Shown piece by piece: positions 1 to 7,400 of a stretch of 64,000 nt of DNA. The notes under the pieces are model-generated. The model did no database searches. It saw nothing but the letters and a program-made list of their open reading frames with translations, and was not told the DNA's origin. The stretch is from a virus, in IMG/VR virus record IMGVR_UViG_3300032116_000165, positions 1 to 64,000 of that record, one strand, 5' to 3'. Position 1 is the stretch's first letter. Every line of letters begins with the position of its first letter. Made by a program: the position numbers and the translations under genes.

Positions 1-360
1 CCCCCAACATGAAGATTATCCGGTAAGGATTGAATTGGTGTTCCTACTAAACTCAAATCTCCCCCAACATGAAGATTATCCGGTAAGGATTGAATTGGTG
101 TTCCTACTAAACTCAAATTTCCCCCAACATGAAGATTATCCGGTAAGGATTGAATTGGTGTTCCTACTAAACTCAAACTTCCCCCAACACGAAGATTATC
201 CGGTAAGGATTGAATTGGTGTTCCTCTTAAATACAAACTTCCCCCAACATGAAGATTATCCGGTAAGGATTGAATTGGTGTTCCTTGTAAATACAAACTT
301 CCCCCAACATGAAGATTATCCGGTAATGATTGAATTTGTGTATCTCTTAAATCCAAATCC
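1..360. repeat. Six tandem 60-bp direct repeats
   Basis: Six head-to-tail 60-base units each begin with the CCCCCAACA core. Copies one to five differ at only a few positions. Copy six (301-360) is the most diverged and joins unique sequence. The unit is exactly 20 codons, so copies can be gained or lost without breaking the leftward reading frame, in which each unit encodes one leucine-rich repeat. The array continues to the left edge, so the true copy number is unknown. Near-identity at DNA level points to recent expansion or homogenisation. Confidence 0.95.
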
Positions 361-563
361 CCATTAATAATAACCTTATCATATTGTTTATTAAAAACTC
401 TTGTTAATTTCTCAGAATCATTTCTAAATACATTTTCAAGAATCGTTTTAAAATATTCTGGATTCTTATTGAAGATTCTTCTGTTATTTTCTTCCTCTTG
501 CTCAAGAAGAACCTTTCTAACAATCCTATATAAATCTGATTCTGTTAATTTAATCTTTTTCAT
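1..563 (-). CDS. Leucine-rich repeat protein with N-terminal ITES-type leader (partial)
   Basis: On the minus strand an ATG at 563 opens a frame that runs off the left edge; only the N-terminal 187 or so residues are present. The protein starts MKKIKLTESDLYRIVRKVLL followed by an acidic EQEEE stretch. A helical region of about 45 residues comes next, then 20-residue repeats of the type SLPDNLHVGG with LxLxGTPI, which is a leucine-rich-repeat pattern. The leader resembles the starts of the genes at 3442, 45804 (minus) and 63634. Family knowledge: LRR arrays usually form binding surfaces. The partner is unknown and a virion or anti-host role is only inference. The upstream region on its strand has TATTTAT at 574-568 but only four bases before the start. 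The plus-strand frames across this region are shadows. Confidence 0.85.
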   Translation of the reverse strand, partial: MKKIKLTESDLYRIVRKVLLEQEEENNRRIFNKNPEYFKTILENVFRNDSEKLTRVFNKQYDKVIINGDLDLRDTQIQSLPDNLHVGGSLYLQGTPIQSLPDNLHVGGSLYLRGTPIQSLPDNLRVGGSLSLVGTPIQSLPDNLHVGGNLSLVGTPIQSLPDNLHVGGDLSLVGTPIQSLPDNLHVG

Positions 564-606
564 AACCATAAATATTATACCATTTCTAAAAATTGTTATT
601 CTACTA

Positions 607-620
607 TATTTATTGTTAAC
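607..620 (+). promoter_or_regulatory. Candidate phage promoter motif TATTTATnnTTAAm
   Basis: The sequence TATTTATTGTTAAC lies 15 bases before the ATG of the gp25-like gene. It matches a motif also seen before the genes starting at 4467, 26069, 51291 and, on the minus strand, 46205; here the last base is C rather than A. Its role as a promoter is inferred from position and recurrence only. Confidence 0.4.
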
Positions 621-635
621 GAATCACTATTTTAA

Positions 636-1097
636 ATGGCGGAAGGAAAAACATACGGTATAATATTTCCCTTTAGAGAATCCTCAGAGGGGAAATATTT
701 GGAGTTATCCAACTACACAAATGATGAATTGCGTTCAAATTTGATTCATTTATTACTTACAAAAAAAGGAACCAGATATTATCTTCCCGACTTTGGTACC
801 AGACTTTATGAATATATCTTTGAACCATTGGATGGTCCCACTTTTGGTAGTATTGAATCTGATATTAGAGAAGCGGTTGAAAAATTTATACCTCAACTAC
901 AAATAAAAAATATTACCGTAACAGCAGCAAGTAGCGAAGAAGATTCATCCTTTGTTACAACTGCGGGTAATGTGATTAATAGAACTGTTGGAGAACCGGC
1001 AAAACAAACATATGAATATACAGCAAAAGTAAGAATCGATTATGTTGATACAAGTAGTGCTTTTGGTTCCACAGATTTTATTATTCTTAATATTTAA
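636..1097 (+). CDS. Baseplate wedge protein, gp25/GPW family
   Basis: This 153-residue protein belongs to the gp25/GPW baseplate family by the conserved core LLTKKGTRYYLPDFGTRLYE at about residues 47-66, followed by a predicted helix and an FIPQLQI strand. In T4 and other contractile tails gp25 joins the baseplate wedge to the sheath and helps start sheath assembly. It is the first gene of the rightward structural operon, eight bases upstream of the gp6-like gene, the same order as 25-6 in T4. The length fits the family (about 130-150). The ATG at 636 is the only start that keeps the whole domain without adding a hydrophobic, non-homologous extension. Confidence 0.9.
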   Translation: MAEGKTYGIIFPFRESSEGKYLELSNYTNDELRSNLIHLLLTKKGTRYYLPDFGTRLYEYIFEPLDGPTFGSIESDIREAVEKFIPQLQIKNITVTAASSEEDSSFVTTAGNVINRTVGEPAKQTYEYTAKVRIDYVDTSSAFGSTDFIILNI

Positions 1098-1105
1098 TTA
1101 TTAAA

Positions 1106-2944
1106 ATGGCAGAAAGAAGAATAAATTATACCGATAGAGATTTTGTTGCAATAAGACAAGATTTAATTAATTATGTTAATACGTATTATCCCGACTTAAT
1201 TAGCAATTTTAATGATGCTTCGGTATTTTCTGTTTTAATGGATTTAAATGCTGCTGTCACAGATAACTTACATTTTCATATTGATAGAAGCATACAAGAA
1301 ACGGTATTACAGTATGCGCAACAAAAATCATCAGTTTTTAATATCGCAAGAACTTACGGATTAAAAATACCGGGTCAAAGACCTTCTGTTGCGCTCGTTG
1401 ATTTTTCAATTACGGTTCCAGTTTTTGGTGATAAAGAAGATGAAAGATATTTGGGAATATTAAGAAGGGGAAGTCAGGTATCGGGTGCGGGACAAATTTT
1501 TGAAACCGTTCACGATATTGATTTTGCGTCACCTTTTAATAATGAAGGGTTCCCAAACAGATTAAAAATTCCAAATTTTGATGCAAACAATATTCTTATA
1601 AATTATACCATAGTTAAAAGAGATGTTGTTGTTAATGGTATCACAAAGGTGTTCAAAAAAGTTATAACAAATGCTGATGTTAGACCATTTCTTGACTTAT
1701 TTTTACCAGAAAAGAATGTTTTGGGTGTTACATCGGTTATTCAAAAAGATGGTGTATCATATGCTAATGTTCCTTCAGTACAAGAATTTCTTGGTACTTC
1801 AGGAAGATGGTATGAAGTTGATGCTCTTGTTGAAGATAGAATTTTTATCGAAGACCCAACAAAACCATCAGACCAACCCGGAATTAAGGTTGGAAAATAC
1901 ATAACAACAAATCAACGATTTATAACAGAATTTACCCCTCAAGGATTTTTGAAAATGACATTTGGTGGTGGTAATGTAAGTGCTGAAGAGCAACTTAGGG
2001 AGTTTACCAGATTAGGAACTCCGCTTAATATACAAAAATATCAAAATAATATGGCGTTAGGTTCCGCACTAAAACCTAACACAACATTATTTGTTCAATA
2101 TCGAGTTGGTGGCGGTTTATCAACGAATTTAGGTGTTAACGTAATCACACAAGTTAATACAGCAAATTTTGCGGTTAACGGTCCATCACAAAGTGTTAAT
2201 ACCTCAGTTATAAATTCATTAAGATGTTCAAACGTTACCGCAGCTATTGGTGGAGCAAATGCACCAACATTAGAAGAGGTTAGGAATTATGTTTCATTTA
2301 ATTTTTCCGCACAAAATAGAGCGGTAACAATAAGCGATTATGAAGCATTAATTAGAAAAATGCCGGGACAATTTGGCGCACCAGCAAAAGTTGCAATTGT
2401 TGAGGAAGATAATAAAATTAAGGTTAAAATATTATCATTTGATTCTTCGGGTAAATTAACACAAATAGTTTCAAATACATTAAAAAATAATTTAGCTAAT
2501 TATTTATCGAACTATAGAATGATAAATGATTATGTTTCAATTGAAACCGCTGAAGTTATTGATTTAACTGTTGATGTTTCAGTTGTTTTAGATGCAACAC
2601 AAAATCAAGGTGCGGTTGTTTCTGATATTATTAATACAATAACAACTTATTTTAATCCTTTAACAAGACAACTTGGTGAAAATGCTTATATATCCGAAAT
2701 AAGAAGATTGATTCAATCATTAAATGGCGTTATTACAATAACATCATTGGATTTCTTTAATAAGGTAGGCGGACAATATTCATCAGCAGAAACATCTCAA
2801 CCCTATTTGGATAACAACACCAAACAAATTCAACCGATTGATGATACACTTTTTGCAGAACCAAAACAAATTTATCAAATTAGATATCCTCAAAAAGATA
2901 TTACGGTAAGGGTTAAGAATTTTAAAGGTGTTAGCTTTTCATAA
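1106..2944 (+). CDS. Baseplate wedge protein, gp6 / baseplate J-like
   Basis: The 612-residue product begins with INYTDRDFVAIRQDLINYVN and continues with LMDLNAAVTDNLHFHIDRSI and a QYAQQKSSVFNIARTYGL segment, the hallmark start of T4 gp6-type wedge proteins. The C-terminal half carries the baseplate-J-like region, including ALIRKMPGQFGAPAKVAIV around residue 415. Gp6 dimers form the inner ring linking the baseplate wedges in contractile tails. The length is close to T4 gp6 (660). The gene directly follows the gp25-like gene, probably co-transcribed. After its stop an AT-rich stretch of about 140 bases precedes a new promoter-like element. Confidence 0.9.
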   Translation: MAERRINYTDRDFVAIRQDLINYVNTYYPDLISNFNDASVFSVLMDLNAAVTDNLHFHIDRSIQETVLQYAQQKSSVFNIARTYGLKIPGQRPSVALVDFSITVPVFGDKEDERYLGILRRGSQVSGAGQIFETVHDIDFASPFNNEGFPNRLKIPNFDANNILINYTIVKRDVVVNGITKVFKKVITNADVRPFLDLFLPEKNVLGVTSVIQKDGVSYANVPSVQEFLGTSGRWYEVDALVEDRIFIEDPTKPSDQPGIKVGKYITTNQRFITEFTPQGFLKMTFGGGNVSAEEQLREFTRLGTPLNIQKYQNNMALGSALKPNTTLFVQYRVGGGLSTNLGVNVITQVNTANFAVNGPSQSVNTSVINSLRCSNVTAAIGGANAPTLEEVRNYVSFNFSAQNRAVTISDYEALIRKMPGQFGAPAKVAIVEEDNKIKVKILSFDSSGKLTQIVSNTLKNNLANYLSNYRMINDYVSIETAEVIDLTVDVSVVLDATQNQGAVVSDIINTITTYFNPLTRQLGENAYISEIRRLIQSLNGVITITSLDFFNKVGGQYSSAETSQPYLDNNTKQIQPIDDTLFAEPKQIYQIRYPQKDITVRVKNFKGVSFS

Positions 2945-3029
2945 TTTATATGTTGAATTAAAAATAAAATAAAATTTTTTAAAAAAAATCAATCTTTTTT
3001 TTTTGGATATATTTATCAAATAGGTAATT

Positions 3030-3060
3030 TTGCAAATATCAGTCATATTACTTATTTTTG
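3030..3060 (+). promoter_or_regulatory. Bacteroidota-type promoter (TTG-N20-TATTTTTG)
   Basis: TTG at 3030-3032 and TATTTTTG at 3053-3060 are separated by 20 bases. This matches the published Bacteroidota vegetative promoter form TTG-N17-23-TAnnTTTG. The predicted transcription start, about seven bases downstream, leaves a leader of roughly 20 bases before the ATG at 3089. It would be read by the host sigma factor, independently of any phage-specific signal. TATTTAT at 3010-3016 lies just upstream. Confidence 0.55.
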
Positions 3061-3088
3061 ATAAATAAACAATTAATACAATTAAAAT

Positions 3089-3439
3089 ATGAATTTTAAA
3101 ATTTCTAAAACCGAAAAACAAGCTATTTTGGAAATGTACCAAAATAAAAAAAATATTAATGAACTTATTGGTATTAAACCGGGTCCGGAATCCTCTACTG
3201 AGGATTCGTTCCAAGAATATTTAGAGATTGGTTCCACAGTTGCAAACCAGATTAATGGATTTTTTCCATTATGGGATGTTACTAAAAACAATCAGTTTAT
3301 TGGTAGAATACAAATGACATTTGGTATATTTACATTTGTAAATAAAGATTTTGAACCCCGTAATTCTAAAAACGATAAAAGAATTAAAATGGCATCCTTA
3401 GAAAAATTAGTAAAATATATTGATGAAAATTATAACTAA
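3089..3439 (+). CDS. Hypothetical protein, 116 aa
   Basis: I do not recognise this protein. It starts MNFKISKTEKQAILEMYQNK, which loosely resembles the helical leaders of several other products here (K-I-S-K-T-E). The C-terminal two thirds look like a small mixed alpha/beta domain ending in a charged tail (SLEKLVKYIDENYN). It stands two bases upstream of the metallopeptidase-like gene, so the two form an operon behind the promoter at 3030-3060. This pair interrupts the baseplate genes and looks like an insertion with its own transcription. Inside the gene, 3188-3207 is a perfect 8-bp inverted repeat with a four-base loop. Confidence 0.75.
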   Translation: MNFKISKTEKQAILEMYQNKKNINELIGIKPGPESSTEDSFQEYLEIGSTVANQINGFFPLWDVTKNNQFIGRIQMTFGIFTFVNKDFEPRNSKNDKRIKMASLEKLVKYIDENYN

Positions 3440-3441
3440 AA

Positions 3442-4200
3442 ATGAAAATTATAATAACAGAAAGTCAACTTAAATATTTATATAATTTAACTGAAAGTGG
3501 TGGCATTACGTCAAAATCTAGAGTATGGACACCTATTGTTATGAAATTTTTAGATACTGAGGAAGATAAGATTATAATTTTGGGTAAAGATTACCCAGAA
3601 CAATATAAAGATTTTCCAATTGATAAAATGGTTGTTACTTTAAATGGAATACCACATTATGATGAACAAAAATCAGGTTATGATAAAAAAACAGGTTTAT
3701 ATACCGTTTATATAACAATTAATAGTAGCGTTTCTTTTATCCAACATGAATTTAAACACGCATATCAAGACTTAATGCGTTATTTAAATAAATCAAAACC
3801 ATTTAAAGAAAGTAATTTTATTAAAGATTTATATACACCAGATTTTGAAAAATTTGTAATAAATGTTTTTGGTGGTTCAGATAATACACTAGAATTAATT
3901 TTATATTATTATTACATTACTTCAAAAGTTGAACAAGACGCTTATTTAGAAAATATGTATGATGACAGTGAAACACTAAATTCATTTATTAAAGATTTAA
4001 ATGAAATAAATAACTTTGATTTTAATAAAAATTTATCAGAAAAAAAATGGAACGAAATAAAGAGTTCTAATATTCCATTTATTAAAAAATTTAAATCAAA
4101 GGAAGATTTTGCATCTTATAGCGAAAAACGAATCAAAGGTGAAATAAACAACTTTAAAAAGAAAATTTATAAAATGAAGGTGGTTCATAATTTAAAATGA
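3442..4200 (+). CDS. HExxH metallopeptidase-like protein with ITES leader
   Basis: The 252-residue protein starts MKIIITESQLKYLYNLTESG, the clearest example of the shared leader. The motif FIQHEFKHAYQDL (H102, E103, H106) is a zincin HExxH signature. About 60 residues further on, ITSKVEQDAYLENM offers a glutamate as a possible third zinc ligand, and the similar TSIEFRAW element follows the HExxH of the protein at 61096. A zinc-dependent peptidase or hydrolase is therefore likely; the substrate is unknown. A virion-packaged enzyme, or one acting in assembly, would fit the leader. It has no signal peptide in the classical sense. The stop is followed by an AT-rich region with no convincing rightward gene. 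Confidence 0.7.
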   Translation: MKIIITESQLKYLYNLTESGGITSKSRVWTPIVMKFLDTEEDKIIILGKDYPEQYKDFPIDKMVVTLNGIPHYDEQKSGYDKKTGLYTVYITINSSVSFIQHEFKHAYQDLMRYLNKSKPFKESNFIKDLYTPDFEKFVINVFGGSDNTLELILYYYYITSKVEQDAYLENMYDDSETLNSFIKDLNEINNFDFNKNLSEKKWNEIKSSNIPFIKKFKSKEDFASYSEKRIKGEINNFKKKIYKMKVVHNLK

Positions 4201-4234
4201 GTTATTTTCCAAATCCAGTTGTAATCATTTGTGA

Positions 4235-4378
4235 TTATTTTTTACAGTTAAATGATATTTTTTTAACCAAACACCTTGTACTTTTATCACCTTTCCAAAT
4301 TTCATTATCCATTTTCTTTTTTTGTATGATAATATGTATTACTAAATTTAATTGGGTTACAATGTCAATAATCACCAT
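4235..4378 (-). CDS. Possible small leftward gene, 47 aa
   Basis: A minus-strand frame from ATG 4378 to TAA 4235 encodes a basic 47-residue peptide whose second half reads MDNEIWKGDKSTRCLVKKIS. It is more protein-like than the overlapping hydrophobic plus-strand frame. No homologue is recognised. It faces the metallopeptidase gene and would be an isolated leftward gene, so it remains doubtful. Confidence 0.25.
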   Translation of the reverse strand: MVIIDIVTQLNLVIHIIIQKKKMDNEIWKGDKSTRCLVKKISFNCKK

Positions 4379-4389
4379 AAAATTCAATT

Positions 4390-4439
4390 AATTTATATTT
4401 AATTTAATATAAATTGTTGTATGTTTTCTAAAAAAACAT
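4390..4439. repeat. Two AT-rich inverted repeats before the 1704-residue gene
   Basis: AATTTATATT (4390-4399) pairs with AATATAAATT (4406-4415) across a six-base loop. ATGTTTT (4421-4427) pairs with AAAACAT (4433-4439) across five bases. The stems are almost purely A/T, so stability is low. They could end transcription of the upstream pair or flank the promoter motif at 4447, but base composition alone could produce them. Confidence 0.35.
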
Positions 4440-4446
4440 CATCAAC

Positions 4447-4460
4447 TATTTATCGTTAAA
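4447..4460 (+). promoter_or_regulatory. Candidate phage promoter motif TATTTATnnTTAAA
   Basis: TATTTATCGTTAAA ends six bases before the ATG of the 1704-residue structural gene at 4467. It is an exact match to the motif inferred from five sites. The GTTAA element is shared with the copy at 607-620. The short distance to the start codon means transcription would begin close to or at the start codon if the motif is a -10-like box, so a role in translation initiation is an alternative. Confidence 0.4.
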
Positions 4461-4466
4461 GAAGAA

Positions 4467-7400
4467 ATGGGAAAATCGTATAGGATAAGGACTGAGCTTG
4501 GAATTAACAAACAAATACAGGTTAATTTAGAACAGGATTATGATTTTCTTGAAATTCTTTCTTTAAAATTTAGACCCGAAGAAATATATCCAAGATCTTG
4601 CGCTGATTTTGGAGTAATCACTGGTAGGGTAATAGCAAATGGTGGTTACGGTATTCCAAATGCTAAAATTAGCGTATTTGTACCAATATCCGATGAAGAC
4701 GCTTTAAATCCTGTAATATCAACTTTATATCCTTATAGAAAAGTTTCTGATGTTAACGAAGACGGATATCGTTATAATCTTTTACCATATATAAAACAAC
4801 ATGCTGGTCATACACCAACAGGAACATTTCCATCCATAAATGATGTTTTGGTTGATAATACAGTTATTGAAATATATGACAAATATTATAAATTCACGGT
4901 TAAAACAAACGAAAGTGGTGATTATATGATATTTGGAGTACCACTTGGTAATCAAACGGTTTTTATGGATTTAGATTTATCGGATATGGGACCATTTTCA
5001 TTATCGCCACAAGATTTGATAAGAATGGGTCGTGCAACACAAACACAAATTGATGGTACTCTTTTTAAAGCATCAGAAAATCTTGATTCATTACCACAAA
5101 TTGTAAGTGAAGTAATTGAAATATCAGTTGAACCATTTTGGGGACAAGAAGATTTATGTCAAACCAAAATTCATCGTTTGGATTTCGATTTAAGAAAATT
5201 GGGTATTGAGATTGAACCGACATCTGTTTTTATCGGTTCCATGATTTCAGATGCTGATAAATATAAGATAAAAAGAAGATGTAAACCAGCATCTGAAGGT
5301 GGTGATTTATGTAATTTGGTTGCTGGTCCGGGAGAAATATTGGCAATAAGACAAACAATTTTTTTAGATGATAATAATCGACCAGTTTTAGAAGAGTTCA
5401 GATTAGAAAACGGTGGTAGAGTAATCGATGAAGACGGTACTTGGGTTGTTGATTTACCAATGAATTTGGACTTTGTAACAACAAATGAATTTGGTGAAAC
5501 GATATTAAGTGCTAATCCATCAATCGGTATTCCAACCTCAGCAAAATATCGATTTAAAGTTAAATGGCAACAATCTTCTGATTTATCTGAGGGAACAAAA
5601 AGAGGTTATTACTTGGTTCCAAATATACGAGAATATGGTTGGACATCATCAGATGATGACCCAGTACCAACAGCACAAGATACAAATCAACCACCATCAA
5701 CAATTCCTTTTGATGTTTTAGCATCATATGCTTTTAGTTTAGATTGGAATGACTATGGTAATACTGGGACGACAATTGGAAATCAAATGATTTTTGATGC
5801 AATTAATTGTGTTGATAAGTTTTATGTGTTTAAATACAAAAAATTATATACAGTATCACAATTAATTGACCAATACCATAATGGTACTGGTAAACAAAGA
5901 TTTATTGGAATAAAAGAAATTACTGATACGAGATGTGAAAGCGAAAATAATAAGTTTCCAACCACAGATGGTGTAAGAAATACTAATTTATTTTATACGA
6001 TATCATCAATATTTTTATTGATTATTTATTTTTTAATTTTTGGTTTATTAATACCGATTCATTTAATAGCATTCATTTCACGATTATTTTGTAGAATTTA
6101 TAATTCAATAATCATACCAGCATGTAGATTATTAAGAAGTTTAGGTTTAAGAAGAAAACCATGTCCAGAACCAATCGAGTGTAAAGATATTTTAACCCTT
6201 AGATTACCGATGTTAACATATCCAGATTGTTCATTATGTGAAGATTGTAAATCGGATGTAACAGATAGTAATTCAGCGGTAAATGATGAAGTCCCCGGAA
6301 TTGAAGATGTGGGCAATACGGGGCTGTTGTTGGCACCAATAGATGTTACATCGGTTAATTTAAACACACCATGCCTCACCCAAGGCGATGTTGTTGATCA
6401 AAATGTTGCATTGGTTTTACAAGCCGGTAGATATTTTGGGCAACCAACTAATTCAATAACTGGAAATGCACAAGATTCTTTTAATAGTCCTTGGAGACAT
6501 ACATCTATGTACATAAATCGAATTGACACCGTAATTGGCTTAGGTTCTTATCTTGGGGAAGATAGGTATTTTGCATGTGAGTTACCATTTGCTGAAAAAA
6601 TTAATTTATTTAATACTAAAGCAAAATATTTTGATGGTGATTTTGGCGGTTCATTTGTTAACGGTGGTATTGGTGGTGCAAACCAAATTAAAGTTTATGT
6701 TGAACCTAATTTAAATAATAGTGCAACAACTTACCACTTAGATAATACATATATTTTAATTGTTGATCCAGAAACTTTAGAAAATTATACGCAGGGTAGA
6801 TTAGTTTCTTTTCAAGACTTTTTACTATCAAACGATTTTAATGTAACAGGAAATTCAGGTAATTCGATTATTGGTTCTGGAAATACTGGATTAACACAAA
6901 TTAATGTAACTTATGCTAATCCGCAAGACACACCTCTCGTTTTAAATCCAACACCTTTATCAACAACATATAATGTTAATTTTACCGAAGGAAGTCCAGA
7001 ATATAAATACCCAACAGATATTGAGTATTTCCAAGTAATAACCGGAATGACATATACCGAATTTATGTCAAAAGTTAATCCAAGTGGAGTTAATGATTTA
7101 GCATCAAGATATCTTAATTACATAGTTAACATTAAGCGTTCTCGTAAGTTATTTACACCTCTAACACAACTCGGTTTCCCGCCATATAATTTTACGACTT
7201 TATTACCAGTTGATTCGTCTTGCCCCCCAATTCAACCATACGGAAATTTATCAATTTGTGATAATACAATAACGGATGTTTGTTCTTTAAGTGCAATAAC
7301 AGCATTCAATAATTACCAAAATTTTGGTGTTATTATTTTAAATAGAGGTGTTGATGTTAACACTGAAAGGGTTAATATTAGCTATGATTTAAGTAGAATT

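Noticed and set aside
1-360. CRISPR-like array
   Set aside because: The repeats are contiguous 60-bp units without unique spacers and they encode an LRR protein.
35-367. Plus-strand open frame of 110 codons made of 20-residue repeats
   Set aside because: It is the antisense reading of the LRR array; the minus-strand frame has a proper start, leader and known repeat type.
469-663. Hydrophobic plus-strand frame before the gp25 gene
   Set aside because: It overlaps the N-terminal part of the leftward LRR gene and runs into gp25 in another frame; composition is that of a reverse shadow.
2951-3004. A-tract/T-tract pair after gp6 as a terminator
   Set aside because: A8 with T10 can pair, but there is no G/C in the stem, so I could not separate it from base composition.
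4197-4391. Hydrophobic 64-codon plus-strand frame after the metallopeptidase gene, with ATGA overlap
   Set aside because: The overlap is suggestive, but the sequence looks like the complement of a hydrophilic minus-strand frame and has no coherent membrane topology. Left out in favour of a low-confidence minus gene.
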